A stretch of 64,000 nucleotides of DNA. Source: Methylobacterium sp. DB0501 (GTDB taxonomy: Bacteria > Pseudomonadota > Alphaproteobacteria > Rhizobiales > Beijerinckiaceae). Shown piece after piece: positions 25,688-34,725 of the stretch. Where the stretch lies: assembly GCF_011043735.1 (NCBI RefSeq), contig NZ_JAAKGV010000014.1, positions 1-64,000 on the forward strand. The letters run 5' to 3'. Position numbers and translations under genes: made by a program. The notes under the pieces were generated by a model, which saw only the letters and a program-made list of their open reading frames with translations, searched no databases and was not told where the DNA came from. Numbering within the stretch: position 1 is the first letter of the stretch; each line of letters opens with the position of its first letter.

Positions 25688-27964
25688 CTACTCCGCCGCC
25701 GGCCGGAGCGGCATGAAGCCGATCGGCTGGCGTTGCGGTCCCTCCTGCTTGAGGGTGCGCAGCATGGTCTCGTAATCCTGCTCCATCTCGGGCGTCACCG
25801 AGGGCCGGGTCTCGTGCAGGGCCGCGTCGAAATGGCCCTGGTGGACGCGCTCGCTCGCCAGATCCTCGCGCAGCGCCATCAGGCCGGCACGGCGGGTCAG
25901 GTCCTCGAGGTCGGCGCCGGTGAAGCGCGTCGTGCGCTCCGCCAGCCCATCGAGGTCGACGTCGTCGGCGAGCGGCATCGCCCGGGTGTGGATGCCGAGG
26001 ATGTGGCGGCGCCCGGCGATGCTCGGCACCGGCACGTAGACCAGCTCGTCGAAGCGGCCGGGGCGCAGCAAAGCCGGATCGACGAGGTTCGGCCGGTTGG
26101 TGGCGGCCATCACCACCACGCCCTGCAAGTCCTCGAGCCCGTCCATCTCGGCCAGGATCGTGTTGACCACCCGATCGGTCACGGCGGGCTCGCCGAGGCC
26201 GCCGCCGCGGACCGGGGCGAGCGAGTCGATCTCGTCGATGAAGATGACGGTCGGGGCGACCTGGCGGGCGCGGGCGAACAGGCGCGACACCTGCTGCTCG
26301 GATTCTCCGTACCACTTCGAGAGCAGGTCCGAGGACTTGGTGGCGACGAAATTGGCCTGCGCCTCGCGCGCCACCGCCTTGGCGAGCAGGGTCTTGCCGG
26401 TGCCGGGGGGGCCGAACAGCAAGAAGCCCTTGGCCGGGCGGATGCCGATGCGGCGGAACGCCTCCGGGTTGCGCAAGGGCAGCTCGACGCCCTCGCGCAG
26501 CTTGGTCTGCACGTCCCCCAAGCCTCCGATATCGTCCCAGGTCACGTTCGGGACCTGGATCATGATCTCGCGCAGGGCCGAGGGCTGGACGCGCTTGAGG
26601 GCGTTCAAGAAATCCTCGCGGCAGACCTGGAGCTTCTCCAGGATCTCCGGCGGGATCCCCTCCTTGAGGTTGATGTGGGGCAGCACCCGGCGGAGCGCAT
26701 CCATCGCCGCCTCGCGGGCCAGCGCCGAGAGGTCGGCGCCGACGAAGCCGTAGGTGGTCCGCGCGATCTCGTCGAGATCGACGTTGTCGCCGAGCGGCAT
26801 GCCGCGGGTGTGGATGGTCAGCACCTCGCGCCGGCCGGGCTCGTCGGGCACGCCGATGATGATCTCGCGGTCGAAGCGACCGGGCCGGCGCAGGGCCTCG
26901 TCGATCGCATCGCGCCGGTTGGTGGCGCCGATCACCACGATGTTCTGGCGCGGCTCGAGGCCATCCATCAGGGTGAGCAACTGGGCGACGATGCGCCGCT
27001 CGACCTCGCCGCGCACCTCCTCGCGCTTCGGAGCGATCGAATCGATCTCGTCGATGAAGATGATCGCCGGGGCGTTGCGCTGGGCTTCGGAGAAGATCTG
27101 GCGCAGGCGCTGCTCGGATTCGCCGTACTGGCTGCCCATGATCTCGGGGCCGGCGATGTGGAAGAACTGCGCCTCGGTCTCGTTCGCCACGGCGCGGGCC
27201 AAAAGGGTCTTGCCGGTGCCGGGCGGGCCGTAGAGCAGCACGCCCTTCGGCGGGTCGATGCCGAGGCGCTGGAACAGCTCGGGATGGCGAAGCGGCAGCT
27301 CGACCATCTCCCGGACCTGGTCGACGGTGGTGCCGAGCCCCCCGATGTCGTCGTAGGTGACGTCGGCGCGGCGGACCTCCTTCGGCTCCTCGTAGAGCGG
27401 GCGCAGCTCGACCTCGGTCTCGGCGGTGACCTGGACGATGCCGCGGGCCGGCTGGGTCGAGACCACGACGAGGCGGATTTCCTGCAACCCGTAGGCCGGC
27501 AGGCTGAACATCTGGCGCAGCTCCTCGGGCACTTGGTCGCGGGCGAAGCGCGAGGGCACCGAGGTCGAGATCACGTCGCCCGACACGAGCGGCCGGCGGT
27601 AGAAGGTGCGGCGCAGGGCCTCGCCGGAGCCCTGCAGGCGCAGGTTCTTCTGGGCCGGGGCGAGCACCACCCGGGTGGCGGGGCGGACCTCGGCCTTGCG
27701 GATCTCGACGTGGTCGCCGGAGCCGACGCCGGCATTGACGCGCTGGAGGCCGTCGAGCCTGATGATGCTGAGGCCCTCGTCCTCCTGGCCCAGCGCGATG
27801 GCGAGCGCCGTGGTGTGACGCTTGCCGATGATCTCGATCGGCTGGCCCTCCTGCAGGCCGAGGCTCTGCAGCACCGCGGCGCCGACCCGGGCGACGCCCC
27901 GCCCGACATCCTCGGCCCGCGCATTCGCGACCTGCGCCTTCACGTCGCCTGCTTCGTCCGCCAT
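25688..27964 (-). CDS. Cdc48/VCP-like double-AAA ATPase
   Basis: This 758-aa protein is a bacterial member of the archaeal-type Cdc48/VAT group. The N-terminal double-psi barrel and Cdc48 domain 2 cover about residues 1-190. D1 has Walker A GPPGTGKT (246-253) and Walker B FIDEIDS (303-309). D2 has Walker A GPPGTGKT (518-525) with a second FIDEIDS. ATNRRDAIDEALRRPGRFD and the matching D2 block are the sensor-1/arginine-finger region. It probably unfolds proteins or dismantles complexes using ATP in the cytoplasm. Ubiquitin is absent, so its substrate tag is unknown. It has no adjacent protease or adaptor gene in the same operon. Confidence 0.95.
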   Translation of the reverse strand: MADEAGDVKAQVANARAEDVGRGVARVGAAVLQSLGLQEGQPIEIIGKRHTTALAIALGQEDEGLSIIRLDGLQRVNAGVGSGDHVEIRKAEVRPATRVVLAPAQKNLRLQGSGEALRRTFYRRPLVSGDVISTSVPSRFARDQVPEELRQMFSLPAYGLQEIRLVVVSTQPARGIVQVTAETEVELRPLYEEPKEVRRADVTYDDIGGLGTTVDQVREMVELPLRHPELFQRLGIDPPKGVLLYGPPGTGKTLLARAVANETEAQFFHIAGPEIMGSQYGESEQRLRQIFSEAQRNAPAIIFIDEIDSIAPKREEVRGEVERRIVAQLLTLMDGLEPRQNIVVIGATNRRDAIDEALRRPGRFDREIIIGVPDEPGRREVLTIHTRGMPLGDNVDLDEIARTTYGFVGADLSALAREAAMDALRRVLPHINLKEGIPPEILEKLQVCREDFLNALKRVQPSALREIMIQVPNVTWDDIGGLGDVQTKLREGVELPLRNPEAFRRIGIRPAKGFLLFGPPGTGKTLLAKAVAREAQANFVATKSSDLLSKWYGESEQQVSRLFARARQVAPTVIFIDEIDSLAPVRGGGLGEPAVTDRVVNTILAEMDGLEDLQGVVVMAATNRPNLVDPALLRPGRFDELVYVPVPSIAGRRHILGIHTRAMPLADDVDLDGLAERTTRFTGADLEDLTRRAGLMALREDLASERVHQGHFDAALHETRPSVTPEMEQDYETMLRTLKQEGPQRQPIGFMPLRPAAE

Positions 27965-28123
27965 CCGAGCGACCTCGTTCTCCGGGTCGGGACGCCACAG
28001 GCGCCGCCGCGGGCGGCCCTGCCGCCCTGCCCTGCCGCAACACCGGCGCCGCCCGCGGGGCGGCGCGTCGGCGGGAGAACGCCGGCTCGCCTGAAATGTT
28101 GCGGCGCGAGTTAGACCCTGATC

Positions 28124-29020
28124 TCAGGCCTTGAGGGTCAGGGTGCCGAGATCACCCATCCCACCCTCCGGCAGGAGGCCGCGCAAGGTTGCGGTGATCG
28201 CGTAGCCGGTGCCCGTCCGCCCGATCTCGTAGAGGTGGTAGCCGGCGCAATGCTTGAGCGCCCCGCCGCGGGCGGAGGCCGAGGGCGCACCGATCACCGG
28301 CACCCGCCGCCCACCCGGGGCCATCAGGAAGGCGACCGAGCCGACATGGTTGTGGCCGTGCAGCACGAGGTCGGCGCCGACACGGCCGATCATCGCCTCG
28401 AAGGCGTGGGCATCGGTGAGGTTGCGCCCCGCCTTGGCGCCGCCGACATGCGGCGGATGGTGGATCATCACCACCCGGCACGGCCGCTCGGGCTCGGCGG
28501 CGAGATCCCGCAGCATCCGCTCGGCGGCCCGGATCTGGTCGGAGCCGAGGCGCCCGGTCGCCACGAAGGGCGCGGTCGGGATCGCCGAGGACAGCCCGAC
28601 CAGCGCCAGGGGGCCGCGCCGGCGCAGGTACGGAAACGCCTTGTCGCGGCCGGCATCGTCCCGGGTCCAGGGCCCGACCGCGTCGAGCAGGCCCTTGAGC
28701 GAACCGCGGACATAGGCGTCGTGGTTGCCGGGCACGAAGCTCACGAAGCCGGGCTCGCCCAACCCCTCCATGAAGGTGCGGGCCGTCTCCCACTCGCTCG
28801 GCAGGCCGATATTGCACAGGTCGCCGGTGCAGGCGATGTGGTCGGGTGCGGCGGCGCGCAGGTCGGACACCAGGGCGGCCAGGATCTCCATGTCGTGGGT
28901 GAGCTTGCGGCCGCGGCTCCAGTTGACCCAGCCGGTGGCGCGCTTGCTCATCAACTGGCGCAGGCGCGGGCGCGGCAGCGGGCCGACATGCGGATCGGTG
29001 AGGTGGGCGAGGCGGAACAT
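28124..29020 (-). CDS. Calcineurin-like metallophosphoesterase
   Basis: This 298-aa protein has the full metallophosphoesterase signature: HLTDPHVGPL, CTGDLCNIG, FVPGNHD, MIHHPPH and the final LHGHNHVGS, which bind two metal ions. It hydrolyses phosphomono- or diesters; cyclic-nucleotide or lipid-headgroup activities occur in relatives, but none can be assigned here. The ATG at 29020 (MFRLAHLTDPH) is the family-type start, although the frame is open to an ATG at 29047. It lies 160 bp beyond the Cdc48-like gene start, on the same strand. Confidence 0.9.
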   Translation of the reverse strand: MFRLAHLTDPHVGPLPRPRLRQLMSKRATGWVNWSRGRKLTHDMEILAALVSDLRAAAPDHIACTGDLCNIGLPSEWETARTFMEGLGEPGFVSFVPGNHDAYVRGSLKGLLDAVGPWTRDDAGRDKAFPYLRRRGPLALVGLSSAIPTAPFVATGRLGSDQIRAAERMLRDLAAEPERPCRVVMIHHPPHVGGAKAGRNLTDAHAFEAMIGRVGADLVLHGHNHVGSVAFLMAPGGRRVPVIGAPSASARGGALKHCAGYHLYEIGRTGTGYAITATLRGLLPEGGMGDLGTLTLKA

Positions 29021-29089
29021 CGCGGCAGACCGGTCGAGATGCGTCACGCCGGCCGGATCATCCGTCCAGCCCGGATTCCGGGCGCTCTC

Positions 29090-29497
29090 TCAGGCATCAC
29101 CTTCGGCTTCATGACACACCACGCAGAGCTTGTTGCCGTCGAGATCACGGACATACGCGCCGTAATAGGCAGGATGATAGTGCGGCCGCAGCCCGGGAGG
29201 ACCCTCGCAGGTGCCGCCCGCCGCGAGGGCGAGCGCATGGCAGCGGTCGACGCTCGCCCGGGACCGGGCGGTCAGCGCCGTCATCGGCCCGTTGCCCGGC
29301 GCGGGAGGCTCGCCGTTCCACGGCCGGCCGACGATCAGCAGCGGCCGGTCAGCATCCCGCGGCATCCAGCCGGCCCACCCGTTCTCGGGCTCATGGAAGC
29401 GGAGCCTGAGGCCCAGCTCCTCGAAGAGCGGGGCGTAGAAGGCGACGGCGCGGGCGAGGTCCGCCGTGCCGAAGCAGACATGCGAGATGACGCTCAC
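29090..29497 (-). CDS. VOC (glyoxalase/dioxygenase) superfamily protein
   Basis: This 135-aa protein starts at a GTG preceded by GGAGG and gives VSVISHVCFGTADLARAVAF, a typical VOC beta-alpha module. The second module contains CHALALAAGGTCEGPPG and GAYVRDLDGNKLCVVCH, whose acidic end is the usual second metal-binding position. Members are isomerases, dioxygenases or binding proteins. It lies between the phosphoesterase and GlcE genes on the same strand, but the gaps (70 and 42 bp) and lack of functional link leave the role open. Confidence 0.85.
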   Translation of the reverse strand: MSVISHVCFGTADLARAVAFYAPLFEELGLRLRFHEPENGWAGWMPRDADRPLLIVGRPWNGEPPAPGNGPMTALTARSRASVDRCHALALAAGGTCEGPPGLRPHYHPAYYGAYVRDLDGNKLCVVCHEAEGDA

Positions 29498-29538
29498 GGA
29501 TTGAAAATCCTCCCGGATCCCGCTCCCGACCGCGCCGG

Positions 29539-30717
29539 TCAGAGCCCCGGATACATCCGCCCCGGGTTGAACAGCCCTGCGGGATCGTGCGCGGCCTTGA
29601 GGCCGGCGGTGATCCGCATCAGCGGCTCGGAGAGCGGCTCGAAGACCGGCACCGCCGCCCGGACCGCATCGGGCGCCCGCACCAGCGTGGCGTGGCCGGC
29701 GCCGGCGAGGGCCCCGCGGACGGTCTCCGCCCCGGCATCGGCCGTCGCCGGGGTGGCGAGCCAGATCAGGCCGCCGCCCCAGTCGGCGAACCAGCGTGCC
29801 GGCCGGGCGGCGGCGATCGCGGCGGTCACCGCGGGGAAGCGGCCCGGGGCGGTCGAGAGCCGCCACACCGCCTCGCCGCCGCCGGCGAAGGGCAGGACGT
29901 CGCGGACCGAGAGCCAGAGCCGGCCCGCGGGCTCGGCCTCCAGGATCTCCGGACGGCCGAAGCGGCGCAGCAGCCGGCTCAGCTCGCCGAGGCGGTAATC
30001 GACGGAAGCCGAGAAGCCCTCGATGCGCAGCAGCGTGCGGGCCGGCCCGTCGATTCCGTCGGGCAGGTGGGCGGCACCGGTGATCTCGAACGGCGAGCCG
30101 AGGGCGAGGCTCATCGCCTCGACGGCGCGGGCATCGTCGAGGCCGGCGAGGACCAGGGTGGCCGTGCGCTCCGGCACGGGCAGCACCTTGAAGGTGACCT
30201 CGGTGAGGAAGCCGAGGGTACCCCAGGAGCCGGCCATCAGCTTCACGAGGTCGAGGCCGGTGACGTTCTTCATCACCCGGCCGCCGGACTTCACCACCTC
30301 GCCGCGCCCGTTGACGAAGCGCACGCCGATCAGGCTGTCGCGGGCGGCCCCGCCGGCGATGCGCCGCGGGCCCGAGACGTTGCCGGCGGCGATCGCCCCG
30401 ATGGTCGGCACGCCGGACGAGCCGAGCAGCGCGCGGTGGTCCATCGGCTCGAAGGGCAGCATCTGGCCGCCCTCGGCCAGCCGCGCCTCGACCTCGGCGA
30501 GCGGCGTGCCGGCCCGGGCCGATATGACGAGTTCGGCCGGCTCGTGCAGGGTGATGCCGGTAAGCCCCGCGGCCGACAGCGTCGCCTCGTCCTGGGCGGG
30601 CCGGCCGATCCCGGCCCGGGTGCCGCCGCCGACGAGCCGCAGCCGCTCGCGCCGGGTTGCCGCCTCACCGATCAGGCCGGCTGCCTCCGCCTCGCTCCGG
30701 GGCTGGTAGATGCTCAT
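29539..30717 (-). CDS. glcE: Glycolate oxidase FAD-binding subunit GlcE
   Basis: This 392-aa protein starts MSIYQPRSEAEAAGLIGEAA and is a PCMH-type FAD-binding protein of the GlcE type: LRLVGGGTRAGIG, LPFEPMDHRALLG, GTIGAIAAGNVSGPRRIAG-like region and SGGRVMKNVTGLDLVKLMAG with GTLGFLTEVTFKV. It lacks the GlcD C-terminal metal motif. With GlcD and the iron-sulfur GlcF it oxidises glycolate to glyoxylate at the membrane. In many proteobacteria glcD, glcE and glcF are contiguous; here no GlcD or GlcF follows within the window on this strand, so the complex would be assembled from dispersed genes. The start at 30717 matches family N-termini. Confidence 0.9.
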   Translation of the reverse strand: MSIYQPRSEAEAAGLIGEAATRRERLRLVGGGTRAGIGRPAQDEATLSAAGLTGITLHEPAELVISARAGTPLAEVEARLAEGGQMLPFEPMDHRALLGSSGVPTIGAIAAGNVSGPRRIAGGAARDSLIGVRFVNGRGEVVKSGGRVMKNVTGLDLVKLMAGSWGTLGFLTEVTFKVLPVPERTATLVLAGLDDARAVEAMSLALGSPFEITGAAHLPDGIDGPARTLLRIEGFSASVDYRLGELSRLLRRFGRPEILEAEPAGRLWLSVRDVLPFAGGGEAVWRLSTAPGRFPAVTAAIAAARPARWFADWGGGLIWLATPATADAGAETVRGALAGAGHATLVRAPDAVRAAVPVFEPLSEPLMRITAGLKAAHDPAGLFNPGRMYPGL

Positions 30718-30801
30718 CGGGGGCTCGCTCGCCGGGTACGCGCGGATCGGGCGCGGATCATTGCGGGCAACCGGGGCCGGTGGCAAGCGTGAGAGGCGCC
30801 G

Positions 30802-31038
30802 TCAGAGCAGGTCGAAGCCGGAGCGGCCGGCCATATCTTGCAAGGAATCGCCCAAGAGGCGGTCCGTTTCCTCGATCGTCCAGGCCCGACCGTCCGGCAA
30901 GGGGACCGTAAGCGTTCGATCCTGCGAAAGCGCGCCTTGGAGGCGTTGGCGTCCCGGCAGGACATCGACCCTCAGGTCGATTCTGTGGGCGATCGTTCGA
31001 TCGGCATGGATGCCTTCGGCGGTGAGGACCGCCTTCAC
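30802..31038 (-). CDS. Hypothetical small protein
   Basis: A 78-aa frame from a GTG start (preceded by GAGAGG) has high GC at third codon positions like real genes here. The product (MKAVLTAEGIHADRTIAHR, then a DRTLTVPLPDGRAWTIEETD segment) has no recognised domain or signal. It lies 84 bp upstream of GlcE on the same strand. Conservation in relatives would be needed to be confident. Confidence 0.45.
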   Translation of the reverse strand: MKAVLTAEGIHADRTIAHRIDLRVDVLPGRQRLQGALSQDRTLTVPLPDGRAWTIEETDRLLGDSLQDMAGRSGFDLL

Positions 31039-31483
31039 GATCCTCTCGGGAGCTTGAGCGCAGGGATAGGGCGCCTCGCGTCGAACAACGGAAGCGTAGC
31101 TCGCCGCTCCAGCCCCACTCCGGGGGGTACCCTACCCCGTAGAGGCTTGAAGGTTTCCACAACGTCTATGAGGTCCAACCTATCGTAAAATCGAATTTTT
31201 TCTCGTCCGCAGGCGATCCCGGGCCTGCCCGATATCACTGAAAGTTGTAGAGAGTGCATGACCGATACAAGGCAATGTCAATCAGATCACGTTGTGCGAG
31301 ATTGTGTTTAATTGATCTCTAGGCATACTAAACACACCGTGTCATTCCGGGCTCCGCTACGCGGCTCCGGCATGATGCGGGGGGGCGTGAATACTGTCGG
31401 TCTTGTCAAGCAGGCTCTGAATATCTAGCCCGCAGAGGCGGGGGCGTCGACCGTCGGGCGCCTCGTCGGGAGCGGCCCGTCCC
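31039..31483. other. AT-richer intergenic region
   Basis: This 445-bp spacer is notably richer in A and T than its flanks between about 31170 and 31345, with runs such as AAAATCGAATTTTTTC. It also contains the REP-like hairpin at 31342-31376. No gene with convincing codon use is visible. It may carry promoters for the flanking minus-strand genes. Confidence 0.5.
31342..31376. repeat. REP-like hairpin
   Basis: TCATTCCGGG and the complementary CCGGCATGA arm flank CTCCGC/GCGG arms, making an imperfect stem that resembles other extragenic palindromes in the window (12285, 16995). Its family membership is by visual similarity only. Confidence 0.35.
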
Positions 31484-31828
31484 TCACGCGCGATCCGGAC
31501 CGAGCCCCGCCGCCGCGAGCAGCGCCCGGTCGATATCGGCCGCCGACAAAGCCTCGCGCAGGGCCTCCTCGTCGGCGTAGATCATCACGTCGCAGGCCTG
31601 ATCTCCGCCGCCCTGCAGGCAGGTCCGGATGACGTAGCGGCCATCGGCCATGCGGTAGAGGGTCTGGGTGATCGGAACGGGATCGCCGGGCGGGCTCGTC
31701 ACGCGGCCGATCGGATCGGCGAAGAGGCTCACCGGATCGACCGGGGATCCGACGACCGGACGGAACTGCACGACCTGCGGGCGAACCGGGGGCCGCTTCT
31801 GCGGGGAGGTCGCGTGGCTCTCTGGCAT
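31484..31828 (-). CDS. Hypothetical protein
   Basis: This 114-aa protein starts at an ATG at 31828 with AGGA five bases upstream. It has a proline-rich N-terminus and a compact C-terminal part (ITQTLYRMADGRYVIRTCL, then a DVMIYADEEALREALSAADI segment). No domain is recognised. The frame continues upstream to a TTG at 31858, but the inner start has the better ribosome site. Confidence 0.6.
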   Translation of the reverse strand: MPESHATSPQKRPPVRPQVVQFRPVVGSPVDPVSLFADPIGRVTSPPGDPVPITQTLYRMADGRYVIRTCLQGGGDQACDVMIYADEEALREALSAADIDRALLAAAGLGPDRA

Positions 31829-32146
31829 CGTCATCCTGTGGTCGTCGTCATCCGGCAATCACGGCGCGCGGGCAATGTTCCCGAGTATTGACCGCAGGCC
31901 TGGATCCTCCGACGGTCGCACCAATCCCGGCCGAACAACTTAAAGTTTTATTTACTTGCCGTCTCCAGATCGATGAACTCGCCTGGGAACCACATGATGA
32001 CCCGAGGCAGCGGCTCCGCGCACCATCGAATTCGCACATGACTGGGGCGAGGGTCAGCGTCTCACAGTTAAAAAGTGCGGAGGGGCACCAATTGCGGAGT
32101 GCGGGGGCCGCCGGTTAAACAGTGCGTACCGCACCTGGCGGCGGCG

Positions 32147-32707
32147 TCACGCCTCGGGCGCACCCTGGTCGAGGGGGGCGATCGGCTCGTCCTTGATCTG
32201 GTCGAGGGCGAGCGCCGTCCGCACCGTGCGGACGTTGGGCAAGCCGGTGAGGTGACCGACGAGCTGCTGGAAGGCCCCGAGATTCGGTGCGACGCATTTG
32301 AGCAGGAAGTCGGTCTCGCCCGACAGGGTCCAGCACTCGCGCACCATCGGCCAGTTGCGCATCTCCGCCGCGAAGGCCGCAAGCTCCGCCTGGCCCTGAG
32401 CGGCGAGCTGCACCATGGCGAAGCACACGACCTCGTAGCCGAGTGCCTTCGGCTCCAGGAGCGCCCGGTAGCCGCGGATGATGCCGGCCTCCTCGAGCGC
32501 CCGGACCCGGCGCAGGCAGGGCGGTGCCGACAGGCCGACGCGCCGGGCCAGCTCCACGTTGGTGATGGAGCCGTCGGCCTGCAGCTCCCGGAGGATCGCC
32601 CAGTCGATGGCGTCGAGACGGGCGGGCAAAGCGGCGGGCGATCCTGAGCGGGGGCGGGATGAGGGTGAGTAGCCGCCCAGGGAAGCCGGCACAAGCCGAG
32701 CCGGCAC
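32147..32707 (-). CDS. Lrp/AsnC-family transcriptional regulator
   Basis: This protein has a winged helix-turn-helix (IDWAILRELQADGSITNVEL, then RRVGLSAPPCLRRVRALEEAG) followed by the RAM effector domain (GETDFLLKCVAPNLGAFQQL, then VGHLTGLPNVRTVRTALAL). Lrp-type proteins bind DNA as octamers and sense amino acids. The core is about 155 residues, so the 186-aa frame from the GTG at 32707 probably begins too early; a TTG at 32629 just before LDAIDW is possible, but neither has a clear ribosome site. The divergent partner is the FolC-like gene, which it might control. Confidence 0.85.
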   Translation of the reverse strand: MPARLVPASLGGYSPSSRPRSGSPAALPARLDAIDWAILRELQADGSITNVELARRVGLSAPPCLRRVRALEEAGIIRGYRALLEPKALGYEVVCFAMVQLAAQGQAELAAFAAEMRNWPMVRECWTLSGETDFLLKCVAPNLGAFQQLVGHLTGLPNVRTVRTALALDQIKDEPIAPLDQGAPEA

Positions 32708-32874
32708 GCGCCAAGCACAAGTGAGGGCAGCCGGTTGCCCGCCGCCGGCTCGTCTCTTATGGGGGGCTGTCCGCGTGACTGGCGAGGTTCAAGGTGGTCG
32801 AAACCACCGGGGAGCGCGGGCGTCCTCCTGCCGCTCGCCTGGGCACCCTCCCCGACTCGACCGACGGGTGACCC

Positions 32875-34194
32875 ATGATGGCCGCGCCGACGAACGCCGC
32901 GCACGACGATTTCTTCGCGCCCTGCCCCCTGCCCCGGGTGCTGGACCGCCTCGACCGCCTGACCGACTGGGAGAAGCGTCCCCGCGGCGGGATGCGGGTC
33001 GGGCTCGGCCCGATGCGCGACCTGCTCGCCCGCCTCGGCGAGCCGCAAGCGCTCCTGAAGGTGATCCATGTCGGCGGCACCAAGGGCAAAGGCTCGGTCT
33101 GCGCCCTGATCGAGGCCGGGCTGATGCGGGCCGGCCTCAGGGTCGGGCGCTACGCCTCGCCCCACGTCGAATCCGTCACCGAACGGGTCTGCCTCCAGGG
33201 CATCCCGGTCGAGGATCCGCGGCTCGCCGGAGCGCTGACCCGAGCCCTCGACGCCCACGAGGCGGCGCGGCGCGACGGCACCGAGGGGGCCGACGCGACC
33301 TGGTTCGACGTCCTGACCGCCGCCGGCCTCATGCTGTTCAGCCAGGCCGGGCTCGACTGGGCGGTGATCGAGGTCGGGCTCGGCGGGCGCCTCGATTCGA
33401 CCAATGCGGTCGACGGGCTGGTCGCGGTCGTCACCAATGTCGGGCTCGAACACACCGAAATTCTCGGGACCACCCGCGCGGCGATCGCCGCCGAGAAGGT
33501 CGGCATCCTGAAGCCCGGGGCGGCCTTGGTCACCACGCTGGCCGCCGACGACGAGGCCGGCACCGTCGCGGCCGCCCGCGCCGCGGCGCTCGGCTGCCCG
33601 GTCCTGCGGCCCGCGCTTCCCCCCGGCGCCTCGATCGCCGAGGAGAATGCGGGCCTCGCGGGGCTCGTCCTCGACCATCTCGGCGCGAGGGGCATGCGTG
33701 GCCGCGACGGTGCTCCCCTGCAGGCGGGCCTCGTCGACGCCGAGGCCCGGGCGAGCGCCCGCCTGCCCGGACGCCTCGAGCGCAGGATGATCCGCACCGT
33801 GCACGGTCCGGTGCCGGTGGTGCTCGACGGCGCCCACGTGCCGTTCAACCTCGCGGCGGTCCTGCGCGACCTCGACGGCGGTCCGGACCTCGCCGGCCCG
33901 TGCACGGCTCTCGTGGCGCTCGCCGGCGACAAGGATGCGGCCGGCTTCCTCGCGGTGCTGGCCCGGCACGCCGCGGCGGTCGTCTGCACCGAGATGCCGG
34001 AGCGGCGGGGCCACGCCGCCGCCGCGCTCCGGGCGCTGGCCGCCCGCGAAGGAGTGGAGGCCGAGGCGGTGGCCTTGCCGGAGGCGGGCCTCGCCCACGC
34101 GGCGGAGCTGGCGGCCCGGCGCGGCGGATGGCTGCTGGTGACGGGCTCGCTCCACCTCGTCGGGGCGCTGCGGGGTGCGACCGGCGCACCGTGA
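32875..34194 (+). CDS. FolC-like Mur-ligase-family protein (folylpolyglutamate/dihydrofolate synthase type)
   Basis: This 439-aa ATP-dependent amide ligase has the family P-loop HVGGTKGKGSVCALIEAGL, the folate-type RYASPHVESVTERVCL segment, the catalytic EVGLGGRLDSTNAV, and VVTNVGLEHTEILGTTRAAI. The C-terminal domain starts near VLDGAHVPFNLA. These match FolC, which adds glutamates to folates. It is not in the usual accD-folC context, so it may be a second copy or act on another pterin such as methanopterin or methylofuran tails known in methylotrophs. The divergent neighbour is an Lrp-type regulator 167 bp away. Confidence 0.85.
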   Translation: MMAAPTNAAHDDFFAPCPLPRVLDRLDRLTDWEKRPRGGMRVGLGPMRDLLARLGEPQALLKVIHVGGTKGKGSVCALIEAGLMRAGLRVGRYASPHVESVTERVCLQGIPVEDPRLAGALTRALDAHEAARRDGTEGADATWFDVLTAAGLMLFSQAGLDWAVIEVGLGGRLDSTNAVDGLVAVVTNVGLEHTEILGTTRAAIAAEKVGILKPGAALVTTLAADDEAGTVAAARAAALGCPVLRPALPPGASIAEENAGLAGLVLDHLGARGMRGRDGAPLQAGLVDAEARASARLPGRLERRMIRTVHGPVPVVLDGAHVPFNLAAVLRDLDGGPDLAGPCTALVALAGDKDAAGFLAVLARHAAAVVCTEMPERRGHAAAALRALAAREGVEAEAVALPEAGLAHAAELAARRGGWLLVTGSLHLVGALRGATGAP

Positions 34195-34725
34195 GCGCCG
34201 CGGCCGGGGCGGTCGAATCGGTGTCGTGAGTCGTGACGATCAGTCGAGGATCGGAGACGACGAGCGGAACTCCGCGAGGTCGTCTCGTGCGACGACGTCG
34301 AGGAGTTCCGCCCTGTCGTCAGGTGCCTGTCGTGATGGGATCGTGCAAGCCGGCGTGCGGCTGCACTTCACACGTTCTGCGCTTCGGGCGCCGTTCCCTC
34401 CGGCTCAGACCGGGGCCACGCCCTGAACCGGATATACTGCTCCACCGTGAAGGCGCTGCCTCCCAGCGCGATGAGGGCGAGAAGGGCCTCGCGGAAGTCT
34501 CCAGGGTTCGTCATGACGGTTACCCACAGTTCGATGGATTTTTTCGGTGTCCGCAGCGTCCGTTGTCCGGCTGCATCAAGATAATGACCGAGGAAGTCCC
34601 GCGTTGCAGGCTTTCGTCCGCAAACCGACATCAACGTCATTACAATTTTTTAATCTATGGGATCCGTCCGGGACGGCCTGCCGCATCGCCAGCGTCGAGG
34701 CGGCTGCACGCGTCGTACGGCCGGG
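34195..34725. other. Intergenic region after the FolC-like gene
   Basis: This 531-bp spacer contains only one weak minus-strand small ORF (34368-34514). There is no strong hairpin with a T-run. The part near 34630-34660 is AT-rich (ACAATTTTTTAATC). Confidence 0.4.
34368..34514 (-). CDS. Hypothetical small protein
   Basis: A 48-aa frame from an ATG at 34514 encodes MTNPGDFREALLALIALGGS followed by AFTVEQYIRFRAWPRSEP. An amphipathic helix is likely. The ribosome site is weak, and the frame is open further upstream to 34640. No homology is recognised. Confidence 0.3.
   Translation of the reverse strand: MTNPGDFREALLALIALGGSAFTVEQYIRFRAWPRSEPEGTAPEAQNV

Noticed and set aside
25592..28114. 840-aa plus-strand ORF across the Cdc48-like gene
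   Set aside because: Antisense shadow of a well-supported gene; low-complexity composition and no ribosome site.
31338..31400. Small RNA gene in the AT-rich spacer
   Set aside because: No promoter-terminator pair is visible; the only structure is a REP-like hairpin.
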